From positions 62,001-126,000 of the forward strand of contig JBKUOG010000003.1 in NCBI GenBank assembly GCA_046957575.1: a stretch of 64,000 nucleotides of DNA. The letters are read 5' to 3'. The position numbers were made by a program, and so were the translations under genes. This document shows, one piece after another, positions 9,343 to 18,041 of the stretch. Position 1 is the stretch's first letter; each line of letters starts with the position of its first letter. Origin of the DNA: UMGS1370 sp046957575 (lineage in GTDB: Bacteria > Bacillota > Clostridia > Lachnospirales > Lachnospiraceae). Below the pieces are notes generated by a model. That model saw only the letters and a program-made list of their open reading frames with translations. It was not told the DNA's origin and searched no databases.

Positions 9343-10707
9343 TCACAGATTGCGCACACATTCCTTAAAAATACGTCCCCGCTCTTCGTAATTTTTAAAC
9401 ATGCCCCAGCTTGCGCAGGCCGGACTTAAGAGCACATTGTCTCCCATATTGGCATAAGACGCGCAGACCTTCACCGCCTCAGACATATCTTCTGCATACA
9501 TAATCTCTGTAAAGCCATGGGCCTTGGCACACTCTGCAATCTTATCTCTGGTCTGGCCAATTAAAACCAGATATTTGACTTTATCCCCAAAGCTTTCAAT
9601 CCATTCATCATATTCGCTGCCCTTGTCATATCCTCCGGCAATCAAAAGAGTTGGCCCCGGCATCGCCTTTACCGCCTGAATGGCAGCATCTGGATTAGTT
9701 CCCTTAGAATCATTATAGTATTTGACTCCTGAGCGCTCCAGCACAAATTCAATCCGGTGCTCCACTGCTTTAAACTCCCGGATTACTTTGCGGATTGTCT
9801 CCATGGGCACGCCCATTTCCAGGCTGACTGCCGCAGCAGCCATCACATTTTCATAGTTGTGGCGTCCCAGCAGATTCATATCATGGACGTTGATAAGCAG
9901 CGTTTCCCGCCCATTGTGACAATACATAATATCATCTCCAGCTAAGTAAAAGCCTTCTTTCAGCTTTTCCCTGCTGGAAAAGAAAATCACCCTGGCCTTC
10001 GGCTTTTTCTCTTCGTCCTCGCCGAATTCTCTCAAAACCGGATCATCATAATTTAACACCACACTGTCTTTTTCTGTCTGATTGAGTGTAATGCTCTTTT
10101 TAATCTCAATGTAATTTTCCATGGTTTTATGCCGATTTAAATGATCTGGCGTAATATTTAAAATCGCACTGACATTGGGATGAAAATCCATAATGGTCTC
10201 CAGCTGGAAGCTGGAAATTTCCGCTACTGTCACAGACTCGTCCTCTGTCTTTAGCGCAACCTGGGTATAGGGAATCCCAATATTGCCCACTACAAATATG
10301 CTCTCATAATGAGCCTTTAAAATCTCCCCTGTAAGAGCTGTGGTAGTAGTTTTTCCGTTAGTTCCGGTTATGGCAGCCAGTTTTCCCTTGGCACAGTGGT
10401 AAGCCAGCTGAATCTCTCCCCAGATGGGAATCTTGGCATCCACAATGGTGGCTACAAACGGGGAATCCATAGGTACACCCGGGCTTACAATACACAGTTC
10501 CACTCCTACCAAATCCGTCCGTTTTAATTCTCCCAGTACAATGGTGACTTTCGCGTCTTTCTTAAAATATGATTTGATTTTTTCCTCATCCCGGTCAGCA
10601 TTTCCATCATACAGGACTACCTCGCCGCCTATCTCCAACAGCAGTTTCGCCGCTGCGATGCCGCTGATGCCGGTACCTGCTACAATGACCTTTTGTCCCT
10701 GACTCAT
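9343..10707 (-). CDS. murD: UDP-N-acetylmuramoylalanine--D-glutamate ligase
   Basis: Cytoplasmic Mur ligase adding D-Glu to UDP-MurNAc-L-Ala. The N-terminal Rossmann motif is VIVAGTGISGIAAAKLL and the ATP P-loop is AITGTNGKTTTT. The central SSFQLETI and the C-terminal YNDSKGTNPDA segment with its Lys are present. The start at 10707 is chosen because an AGGAGG site lies just upstream and the protein then begins at the Rossmann fold; the frame stays open further upstream into mraY. It is the only Mur ligase in this cluster. Confidence 0.96.
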   Translation of the reverse strand: MSQGQKVIVAGTGISGIAAAKLLLEIGGEVVLYDGNADRDEEKIKSYFKKDAKVTIVLGELKRTDLVGVELCIVSPGVPMDSPFVATIVDAKIPIWGEIQLAYHCAKGKLAAITGTNGKTTTTALTGEILKAHYESIFVVGNIGIPYTQVALKTEDESVTVAEISSFQLETIMDFHPNVSAILNITPDHLNRHKTMENYIEIKKSITLNQTEKDSVVLNYDDPVLREFGEDEEKKPKARVIFFSSREKLKEGFYLAGDDIMYCHNGRETLLINVHDMNLLGRHNYENVMAAAAVSLEMGVPMETIRKVIREFKAVEHRIEFVLERSGVKYYNDSKGTNPDAAIQAVKAMPGPTLLIAGGYDKGSEYDEWIESFGDKVKYLVLIGQTRDKIAECAKAHGFTEIMYAEDMSEAVKVCASYANMGDNVLLSPACASWGMFKNYEERGRIFKECVRNL

Positions 10708-10718
10708 CGTAAAACCTC

Positions 10719-11687
10719 CTATAATCCTAAGTATGCTACCAGACACAAAATTGCGGTAATAATCGAAAACACTGCTACTACTCGCGTTTCTGACCATCCG
10801 CACAGTTCAAAATGGTGGTGAATCGGCGCCATCTTAAAAATTCGTTTGCCGCCGGTTTTCTTAAAATACGTTACCTGAATAATGACAGACAGCACTTCCA
10901 CCAGATAAATCATGCCCACAATGGCAATGAAAATCGGCATCCGCATCATATAGGCGCTGGAAGCCACAAATCCGCCTAAAGCCAGGGAGCCTGTATCTCC
11001 CATAAACACTTTTGCCGGATATACGTTAAAAAGCAGAAATCCTAAAAGACTTCCTACAACCGCCCCTGTAATCGGACTGATACCGCTGTTTTCTCCAATG
11101 GCTACAATGGTAAAAAAGGTAGCTACTAAAATGGTCACACTGGTGCACAGGCCGTCTAAACCATCGGTAAAGTTGACGCCATTATCTGTGCCCAGCACAA
11201 TAATAAACAGAGCAGGCAAAAAGAAAATCCCCAGATCCAGGAAATAGCCGCTATCAAAACCGCCGGTAAAGGGAATCAGCATATCGGTCCCAACTTCCCC
11301 GCTTTTCATCAGATACCATGCAAAAATACCGGTAATCACAATCTGTCCCAACAGCTTCTGCTTTGGATTTAATCCTTCTGAACGTTTCATAACGATCTTA
11401 ATGTAATCGTCCAAAAATCCGATAATACCGAATCCTACAGTCACAAACAGCACCGGTATGATTTTCGGGTATCTGGGGATATAGAAAATAGACGTAATAA
11501 TAATGCTGGATAAAATAATCAGTCCGCCCATGGTGGGAGTTCCCTGCTTTTTTAAATGTGCCTGAGGGCCGTCATCCCGAACCTGCTGGCCGAATTTCAG
11601 TCTGTGCAGAAATGGAATTATAATTGGGCACAGCAGAGCGCTTATGGCAAAAGATATAATAATTGCTAAGATTGTTTCGTTAATCAT
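10719..11687 (-). CDS. mraY: Phospho-N-acetylmuramoyl-pentapeptide transferase
   Basis: Integral membrane enzyme that transfers phospho-MurNAc-pentapeptide to undecaprenyl phosphate, forming lipid I. The Asp-rich motif FLDDYIK near residue 90, NFTDGLDGL near residue 175 and the cytoplasmic histidine motif APIHHHFE near residue 290 are all present. About ten membrane helices and 322 residues are normal. It lies 11 bases upstream of murD in the same operon. Confidence 0.96.
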   Translation of the reverse strand: MINETILAIIISFAISALLCPIIIPFLHRLKFGQQVRDDGPQAHLKKQGTPTMGGLIILSSIIITSIFYIPRYPKIIPVLFVTVGFGIIGFLDDYIKIVMKRSEGLNPKQKLLGQIVITGIFAWYLMKSGEVGTDMLIPFTGGFDSGYFLDLGIFFLPALFIIVLGTDNGVNFTDGLDGLCTSVTILVATFFTIVAIGENSGISPITGAVVGSLLGFLLFNVYPAKVFMGDTGSLALGGFVASSAYMMRMPIFIAIVGMIYLVEVLSVIIQVTYFKKTGGKRIFKMAPIHHHFELCGWSETRVVAVFSIITAILCLVAYLGL

Positions 11688-11772
11688 ATCGCACCTCAGT
11701 TTCTTATGTATTAATTTTTCTCGTACACATTAGGTAGTATACGTCTTTTTTTATGAATAATCAACCATAGAT

Positions 11773-13566
11773 TCAAAAGGCGCCGGTACTTTCTTCCTCT
11801 CCAGCTTCAATTCCCAGATAAGGAAGAATATTCTTAAAAATGTCTGCGATAACCGGCGCAGCTATGGTTCCTCCATAATAAATGCCTTCTGGCTCATCAA
11901 TGGTAATCAGCGCAATGACCTTTGGGTCATCTGCAGGGGCAAAACCAATAAAGGAGGAAATGTATTTCTTTAAACTTCTGGGAAGCTTTTCTGAAGTAGC
12001 TGTCTTTCCTCCGATCCGATAACCAGAAAGGGCGGCTTTTTTTCCGCTTCCCTCTGCCACCACCTGTTCCAGTATATAGCGCATGGCAGCGCTGGTTTCT
12101 TCTGACAGCACTCCTTCTTCCACCGGATAAGAAAATTTGCGGATGTTTTTTCCATCCCTGCTCACTGCTTTTATCCCAAAATGAGGCGTCACCCGATCGC
12201 CGCCGTTAATAATTGCAGACACTGTTGTAATGAGCTGCATAGGCGTAATCTGAAAAGATTGACCAAAAGATACGGTAGCCAGTTCCACCAGTCCCATATT
12301 CTCTTTTTTGTGCATAATCGTTGCCGCTTCTCCCGGCAAATCAATGCCTGTTTTTCCCTTTAGTCCGAATTTTTCAAAATAGGAATAATAATTGTCTATG
12401 CCCAGCCGCTGCCCCACGTCAATGAGAACCGGATTGCAGGAGTTCATCATGCCCTGAAGAAATGTTTCTCCGCCATGGCCTCCCACCTTGTGGCAGCGGA
12501 TTTTTCGATCTTCTACAATACGGAATCCCGGACAGGAAAAGGTATCATTTAATCCCACTACCCCGGCTTCCAAGCCTGCTGCTGCGGTTATAATCTTAAA
12601 TGTGGATCCCGGCTCATAAGTATCATTGATGCAGGTATTTCTCCACATCTGGTTCAGCAAATCCTGTCTGCCTGCAGCTCCTTTCTGTCCTGCTGCCTGC
12701 TCCGCCTCAAACTCCGCCTGCCTTGCGCTTTCGCTTACCAGATTCTGCCCTGGAGTAAAGGGATCGTTTAGATTAAACTCCGGGACATTGACCATGGCCA
12801 TAATCTCTCCGTTTTGAGGATTCATCACAATCACAGAAACCCGTTTGGCATTTTTCTTTTCCATGATCTGGTAAGCTGCCTGCTGGCAGTAAGACTGAAT
12901 ATTCCGATCCAGGCTGATATAAAGATCGTTTCCAGCCACAGGTTCTATCCGATCTTCTGCTGCATTTTCAATCTCCACTCCTTTGGCATCTGTCATGGTA
13001 AGAATCAATCCGTTTCTGCCTTTTAAGTATTTTTCATACTTCACCTCCAGACCGATGATTCCCTGATTGTCTCCGCCTGTAAAGCCAAGGACCTTGGATG
13101 CCAGACTGTCATACGGATAATACCGCTTATAATCCTCGTCTACTTTGACGCCGTCCAGCTTTTCATTCCGAATGGCATCCCCGATCTCTTTGTCCACATT
13201 GGTGCTGATGATCTCTCGGGAACTATACTTTTCCACTTTTTTGCGGACCGCCTCTTCCGAAAGGTTCAGATAGCGGCATAAGACTTCCACAACCCGGTCC
13301 AGATCTGTAATCTGATTGTGAATCACAGAAATGGTGCACACTGTCCGGTTATCTGCAATCACTGTCCCTGTGGCATCAATAATTCTTCCCCTGGCCGCTT
13401 TAATGGTTCTCTCCCTTTGATGGAGTTCTTCTGCCATTATGCTGTAATGGTCAGCCCGGTAAATCATAAGAAAAAACAGCCTTCCCAGCAGCACTGCCGT
13501 CATCAGAGACGACAGAACAAACAGGAGGGCTATTCTTCCTCTATGGCACGTCTGGTTTGTATTCAT
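11773..13566 (-). CDS. Class B penicillin-binding protein (FtsI/SpoVD type) with KTA in place of KTG
   Basis: Septal or spore-cortex transpeptidase partner of FtsW. One N-terminal membrane anchor is followed by the PBP dimerisation domain (starting near RGRIIDATG) and a transpeptidase domain. The active-site Ser sits in GSTFK and the second motif is SCN. The third motif reads GGKTATSEK, an Ala where nearly all active class B PBPs have Gly. The neighbouring PBP has the normal KTG. The start at 13566 has a GGGGAG site; two upstream ATGs lack one. It has no C-terminal PASTA domain. Which of the two PBPs serves vegetative division is not decidable here. Confidence 0.85.
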   Translation of the reverse strand: MNTNQTCHRGRIALLFVLSSLMTAVLLGRLFFLMIYRADHYSIMAEELHQRERTIKAARGRIIDATGTVIADNRTVCTISVIHNQITDLDRVVEVLCRYLNLSEEAVRKKVEKYSSREIISTNVDKEIGDAIRNEKLDGVKVDEDYKRYYPYDSLASKVLGFTGGDNQGIIGLEVKYEKYLKGRNGLILTMTDAKGVEIENAAEDRIEPVAGNDLYISLDRNIQSYCQQAAYQIMEKKNAKRVSVIVMNPQNGEIMAMVNVPEFNLNDPFTPGQNLVSESARQAEFEAEQAAGQKGAAGRQDLLNQMWRNTCINDTYEPGSTFKIITAAAGLEAGVVGLNDTFSCPGFRIVEDRKIRCHKVGGHGGETFLQGMMNSCNPVLIDVGQRLGIDNYYSYFEKFGLKGKTGIDLPGEAATIMHKKENMGLVELATVSFGQSFQITPMQLITTVSAIINGGDRVTPHFGIKAVSRDGKNIRKFSYPVEEGVLSEETSAAMRYILEQVVAEGSGKKAALSGYRIGGKTATSEKLPRSLKKYISSFIGFAPADDPKVIALITIDEPEGIYYGGTIAAPVIADIFKNILPYLGIEAGEEESTGAF

Positions 13567-13623
13567 GGAACTCCCCATTTGCAGCGCTGTCATCTCTTCA
13601 TATATATGACAGATGCTTACGGA

Positions 13624-15894
13624 TTATTCCGGAAGGGACTGGGACGGACTGCTGCCGGAAGTCTCCTGGGCGCTCTCTGTCCCGGTCTCCTCCAGGGTTT
13701 CTTCTTTTGTCTCTCCTTCTGTCTCTCCTTCTGATATCCCTTCCCCGGATACAGGGGATGTCTCTTCAGGTTCCACTCCAGGAGGCGTTCCTGGAAGTTC
13801 TTCTTCGCTTTCTGCTTCTCCCACAATATACTCATCCGTCTCATAGACTTTTGGTTCTGTCTCCGGTTCTGTACTGCTTTCTGTTTCCTCGTTGACAATT
13901 CCATCTTCTTTTGGAAGCTGATTCTGCAGTTCTTCTGGAACCGTCTCGATATCCGTAGCCGGGAATACATTTAAATAGGGAAGAGAATCCGCCAGAATCT
14001 TCTGGACTATCTGGGTGGCAAAGCTGCTGTGAGCCTGCTCCGGTCCCGGCGGAAGGTCAGGCGTATCAATGACAACATACACCATTACCTGGGGATTGTC
14101 TGCAGGTGCAAATCCAATAAACGATACCAGATAATTTTTGGCGCTTCTGGGATATTTTTCCGCTGTACCCGTCTTTCCTCCTATCGCATATCCGGCCACC
14201 TGGGCCGCACTTCCAGTACCTTCGCTGACTGTCTTTTCCAACGCATCCTTTAAAAAAGAAGCGGTATTATCTGAAACTGTTTCCCGGACCAGAACCGGGT
14301 CTATCTTTTTTTCTACTGCCCCGTCCTCATTTAAAATCTGCTTTACCATGTGAGGCTCATAATAATTGCCGCCATTGATAATGGAAGCAAACGCAGCCGC
14401 CATCTGTATCATGGTACAGTTAAAGTTCTGACCAAAGGAATTGGTTGCCAGATTGGAAGAACGCATTTCCTCTGCCGGAAAAACGAGAGCAGAAGTATCT
14501 GCTTCGCCCGGAAGGTCGATGTTGGTTTTTTGTCCAAATCCGAACATGTGCTGGTATTTGGCAAAATTTTCTCCTCCTGTCATAGAGGCAAGGCGCATCA
14601 TTACCACGTTGCAGGACTGCATCAAAGACTCTGTAATAGTCAGAGGGCCATGTCCATATCGGTTGACGCAGTGAATCTTATGACCGCCCACTTCCAGCAT
14701 TCCCCCGCACTCCAGGGTCTCACTGCCGTTTATAAAACCTTCTTCCATAGCGGCTGCCACAGTAAATACTTTAGAAGGGGAACCTGGCTCAAAGGAATCG
14801 CTGACGCAGAAATTGCGCCAGATAGTGTTCCATGCCACCTGCTGTCCCAGGGAGTAAATCTCTTCTTCCGTATAATGATCCGGCACTTCCTCCTCTGTAA
14901 TGGTCAGACCCTTTTCCCTGTTTTTACGCTTATAATCATCCATTGCTTCCTGTCTGCCGAAAGCCCGGATTTCCTCATCTGTAAATCTGCCGTCTAAATT
15001 TCTCGGATCATTTAAATCATACCGGTTTTTAGTAGCCATCGCTAAAATCTCGCCGTTTTGAGGATTCATCACAATAGCGGCGCTCATTTTGCTGCCGGTT
15101 CCTGATTCCCACTCATCAATATATTTTTCAGCAATCTTCTGAATATTGATGTCAATGGTGGAGACAATAGTGCTTCCATTTTCCGCTTCTTTGATCACCC
15201 GCTCCAGGTTGGTCTCTTCGTTTAAATATCCGTACTCCCTGCCATTAATGCCGATGAGTTCATCATTGTAATACTGCTCAATCCCATTCATGCCTTTGGC
15301 GCCGTTATCATAGGAAAATCCAATTATTGTACTGGCCAAATCCCCATATGGATAGACCCTCTTATACTGAGGTTCAAACCAGACTCCAGCCACCTTTTTA
15401 TCCAGTTTCTGGTCGGCCGCTGCTGCTTCTGCCGCATCTGTATTGGCTTCAAAGGCTTCTTTTTGCTCCTGAGTCAGCTGCTTTTCATAGTTGATATACG
15501 ATTTCTGCGGATTTTCCTCAATCAGTTTGGTCAGTTCCCCTGTATTGTATCCAAAGGTCTGATTCAGCACTGATACCGTTGTGGACAGATATTTGTCTTT
15601 ATCCGATAAAATTACCTTTGGGTCCAAAATCAGATTGTAGACCTGCTCATTGACTGCCAGATAAGTGCCGTTTCGATCCATGATCTCCCCACGCCTGTAA
15701 GGAATTACCTTACTGCTGTAGTTCTGGTGATCCAAAACGATCTGATTGTAATCCTCCTCATTATTTTTTACCAGATTATACAAAACCATAACTAATGCAA
15801 ACAAAGCCAGCGTTATTACCAGAACGGTAATCGCCAGCTTCTCCTGCATGCTTTGCGTAAAAAGTCGTTTATTAGTATTCCGGGATCCCTTCAT
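13624..15894 (-). CDS. Class B penicillin-binding protein (FtsI/PBP2B type) with acidic C-terminal tail
   Basis: Transpeptidase of the divisome. A membrane helix (about residues 20-45) precedes a dimerisation domain starting YRRGEIMDRNG. The transpeptidase domain carries the Ser in GSPSK, the second motif SCN and the third motif KTGTAEK, so all three catalytic motifs are intact. About 80 C-terminal residues are a low-complexity tail rich in Glu, Ser, Thr and Pro and likely disordered on the outside of the membrane. It overlaps ftsL by 23 bases, which fits coupled expression. At 756 residues it is longer than usual because of the tail and an insertion before the active site. Confidence 0.88.
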   Translation of the reverse strand: MKGSRNTNKRLFTQSMQEKLAITVLVITLALFALVMVLYNLVKNNEEDYNQIVLDHQNYSSKVIPYRRGEIMDRNGTYLAVNEQVYNLILDPKVILSDKDKYLSTTVSVLNQTFGYNTGELTKLIEENPQKSYINYEKQLTQEQKEAFEANTDAAEAAAADQKLDKKVAGVWFEPQYKRVYPYGDLASTIIGFSYDNGAKGMNGIEQYYNDELIGINGREYGYLNEETNLERVIKEAENGSTIVSTIDINIQKIAEKYIDEWESGTGSKMSAAIVMNPQNGEILAMATKNRYDLNDPRNLDGRFTDEEIRAFGRQEAMDDYKRKNREKGLTITEEEVPDHYTEEEIYSLGQQVAWNTIWRNFCVSDSFEPGSPSKVFTVAAAMEEGFINGSETLECGGMLEVGGHKIHCVNRYGHGPLTITESLMQSCNVVMMRLASMTGGENFAKYQHMFGFGQKTNIDLPGEADTSALVFPAEEMRSSNLATNSFGQNFNCTMIQMAAAFASIINGGNYYEPHMVKQILNEDGAVEKKIDPVLVRETVSDNTASFLKDALEKTVSEGTGSAAQVAGYAIGGKTGTAEKYPRSAKNYLVSFIGFAPADNPQVMVYVVIDTPDLPPGPEQAHSSFATQIVQKILADSLPYLNVFPATDIETVPEELQNQLPKEDGIVNEETESSTEPETEPKVYETDEYIVGEAESEEELPGTPPGVEPEETSPVSGEGISEGETEGETKEETLEETGTESAQETSGSSPSQSLPE

Positions 15895-16360
15895 TTTGTC
15901 TTACATACTCGCTTTCCGTCTTGTTATACAAACGCACCTGATCCTTGTTTGCGTAGACCATGCCCAACTCTTCAGTTGCTACTTTGTAAATGTAATCCAA
16001 ATCTACGGAAGTCTTGATACTTGTCTCCAATGCATCATTTTCTGCTTTCAAATTCTGGATCTCCTGCTCCACTTTAGCAATGCTTTTCACCTTGGTGGTA
16101 ATGGAAGACTGAAGCCGAATATAATTAATGCACAAAAACAGCGTGCATACAGCCGCAATTGTCAGTGCAATCACGTAAGGCGCGTCCATATACAAAGCTT
16201 TTGCCCGGTTGCGCCTTACGGCTGCACTTACCGGACGCTTTCTCTTTTTGGGCGCAGTCCTCTCATAGTGTCTTTCAGGCGCTGCTTTGCGGACAGTATT
16301 TCCCTCAATGTATGTGCTGTATTCACTTCTGCGTCGTGTATGTTGTCTCTTAGCAGCCAT
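15872..16360 (-). CDS. ftsL: FtsL-like divisome coiled-coil protein
   Basis: Small bitopic protein that, with DivIB and DivIC, activates septal synthesis. About 60 basic cytoplasmic residues precede a membrane helix (about residues 60-82). A coiled coil follows (SITTKVKSIAKVEQEIQNLK) and ends in a septum-formation-initiator-like tail with EELGMVYA. FtsL proteins conserve little sequence, so size (162 residues), topology and the position between rsmH and the PBPs decide the call. An AGGAGG site precedes the ATG. Confidence 0.82.
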   Translation of the reverse strand: MAAKRQHTRRRSEYSTYIEGNTVRKAAPERHYERTAPKKRKRPVSAAVRRNRAKALYMDAPYVIALTIAAVCTLFLCINYIRLQSSITTKVKSIAKVEQEIQNLKAENDALETSIKTSVDLDYIYKVATEELGMVYANKDQVRLYNKTESEYVRQNEGIPEY

Positions 16361-16378
16361 AATAAAACCTCCTGACTT

Positions 16379-17317
16379 TTACTGCCTTTCAAATACTCTG
16401 AGCTTTGCGCTTTTGGAACGTGGATTATGCTCCAGCTCTTCTTTGGAAGGCAAAACAGGCTTGCGGGTAATTACCCTGCCTTTACTTTTTCTTTTGCACA
16501 TGCATACCGGGAAATCCGGCGGGCAGATGCATGGATTTTCGTTGGTCTTAAATCGGGTCTTTACCATTCGATCCTCTAAGGAATGAAAGGTAATGATGGA
16601 AAGCCGGCCTCCTGGATTCAGCCGGTCGATCATAGCATCCATGGCCTGGTTTAAGACTTCCAGTTCTTCATTTAGTTCAATTCGGATAGCCTGATAGGTT
16701 CTCTTGGACGGATGCCCGCCTGTAGCTCTTACCTTGGCCGGAATCGCAGCCCGTATAATCTCATTCAGCTGTCCGGTAGTGGTAATCGCTTTTTCCTGTC
16801 TGGCTCTTACAATGTGCTTTGCAATGTTTTTTGCAAACCGATCTTCTCCGTAATCCCTGATAATCCGGTATAGTTCCTGTTCGCTGTAAGTATTGATAAT
16901 ATCCGCCGCTGTTTTCTCTTTTCTCTGATCCATTCTCATGTCCAGCGGCGCATCTTCTTCTCTATAAGTAAATCCCCTGTCCGGCGTATCCAGCTGGTAA
17001 GAAGAAACTCCCAGATCCAGGTAAATCCCATCTGCCTTTTCAATCTTCAAGTCCCTAAAGACTTTGTCAATCTCTGCGTAATTACTGCGGACAATGGTTA
17101 CCCTGTCTTTAAATTTCTCCAGCCGGGCAGATGCAGCTTTAATTGCATCTGCATCCTGATCAATGCCGATCAGCCTTCCTGCTTCTCCCAGCCGCCTGCA
17201 CACCTCTAAGGCATGTCCGCCGCCGCCCAGGGTTCCGTCAACGTAAATTCCATCCGGCTTTACATTCAGACTGTCTACTGTCTCGTAAAGAAGAACGGAC
17301 TGGTGCTCAAATGTCAT
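16379..17317 (-). CDS. rsmH: 16S rRNA (cytosine-1402 N4) methyltransferase
   Basis: SAM-dependent methyltransferase (old name MraW) that modifies C1402 in the 16S decoding centre. The SAM-binding segment YVDGTLGGGGHALEVC lies near residue 26. GIYLDLGVSSYQLD, PLDMRMD and the C-terminal LSIITFHSLEDR motif are all present. The start overlaps the end of mraZ by four bases (ATGA), the usual arrangement. Length 312 is normal. Confidence 0.97.
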   Translation of the reverse strand: MTFEHQSVLLYETVDSLNVKPDGIYVDGTLGGGGHALEVCRRLGEAGRLIGIDQDADAIKAASARLEKFKDRVTIVRSNYAEIDKVFRDLKIEKADGIYLDLGVSSYQLDTPDRGFTYREEDAPLDMRMDQRKEKTAADIINTYSEQELYRIIRDYGEDRFAKNIAKHIVRARQEKAITTTGQLNEIIRAAIPAKVRATGGHPSKRTYQAIRIELNEELEVLNQAMDAMIDRLNPGGRLSIITFHSLEDRMVKTRFKTNENPCICPPDFPVCMCKRKSKGRVITRKPVLPSKEELEHNPRSKSAKLRVFERQ

Positions 17318-17739
17318 ATTCCGAACCCTTCCATATTTTCTGCAATCTCTTCAATATCATCATAGGAATTGATGGACAGCCATCTCTCTTTGCTCCATAT
17401 CTCCAAGTGGTTTCCTGTGCCCACCAGCACAGCCTCCTTCTCAATACCAGCGTATTCCCTCAGTACAGAGGGAATCAGAATACGGCCCTGCTTGTCCACT
17501 TCACAGGTGGTAGCTCCTGCTAAGAAAAATCTGGTAAGTTTTCTGGCGCTGGCATTGGTCACTGGCAAAGCAGTGAGTTTCTTTTCCATCTCTGTCCATT
17601 CGGGATTGCCATACACAAACAAGCAGCTATCAAATCCCTTCGTTACCACGAATTCATCCCCTAGCTGCTCTCGGAACCTGGAAGGTACGATGAGACGTCC
17701 CTTCGCATCGACTGTATGATTGTACTCACCCATGAACAT
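17314..17739 (-). CDS. mraZ: Transcriptional regulator MraZ
   Basis: Ring-forming DNA-binding protein with two AbrB-like SpoVT domains, each with the D-x-K-G-R signature: VDAKGRLIVPSRFRE and VDKQGRILIPSVLRE. It binds tandem repeats upstream of its own gene and represses the dcw operon in the organisms studied. The start at 17739 gives the family-typical MFMGEYNHTVD and has AGGTGA at good spacing; upstream ATG and GTG codons are possible. Its likely operator is at 17774-17820. Confidence 0.95.
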   Translation of the reverse strand: MFMGEYNHTVDAKGRLIVPSRFREQLGDEFVVTKGFDSCLFVYGNPEWTEMEKKLTALPVTNASARKLTRFFLAGATTCEVDKQGRILIPSVLREYAGIEKEAVLVGTGNHLEIWSKERWLSINSYDDIEEIAENMEGFGI

Positions 17740-17773
17740 ACGCATCACCTATTGCCGTTCTGGTACAACCAAT

Positions 17774-17820
17774 CCACTTGGCCACCATTTTTTACCACTT
17801 TACTCCACTTTCTACCACTT
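17774..17820 (-). promoter_or_regulatory. MraZ-box array: AAGTGG repeats at 10-base period
   Basis: Read on the minus strand, AAGTGG occurs at 17815-17820, 17805-17810 and 17795-17800, with a degenerate AAATGG at 17785-17790. All four are exactly 10 bases apart, and a further AAGTGG at 17774-17779 is off by one. MraZ is known to bind direct repeats of a GTGG/TGGG core at 10-base spacing. The array starts right after the predicted transcription start. Confidence 0.85.
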
Positions 17821-17828
17821 GTATATTC

Positions 17829-17857
17829 ATTCTAGTACAGAACCAGGGAATTGGCAA
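17829..17857 (-). promoter_or_regulatory. Sigma-A promoter of the dcw operon
   Basis: On the minus strand TTGCCA (17852-17857) and TAGAAT (17829-17834) are 17 bases apart. The predicted start near 17822 falls at the edge of the MraZ-box array, so bound MraZ would block promoter clearance or elongation. Confidence 0.7.
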
Positions 17858-17900
17858 GGTTTTTTTAGAAAAATAAGCGGATTATTTCATTGCGAAAGCG

Positions 17901-17975
17901 AAAAAAAAGCGCTGTCCCAGGAAAAACCAGTCTGAGCACAAATTTTTCTGTGCCTTTGGTTGTTCCTGGGACAGC
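17901..17975 (-). terminator. Rho-independent terminator of lgt
   Basis: Minus-strand hairpin with perfect 13-base arms GCTGTCCCAGGAA (17911-17923 on plus) and its complement (17963-17975). An inner GCACA/TGTGC stem sits inside, and eight T residues on the minus strand (17901-17908) follow the outer stem. It isolates lgt from the dcw operon. The rest of the 300-base gap between mraZ and lgt holds the mraZ promoter and operator. Confidence 0.85.
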
Positions 17976-18041
17976 CCCTATAGGATGAGTCCGGATAAAT
18001 ACCCACATACTATATATAGTTCTATCAATTTTGCATCGTAA

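Noticed and set aside
14350..14997. Plus-strand frame of 215 codons inside a PBP gene
   Set aside because: Antisense to the intact transpeptidase domain; no start signal or family similarity.
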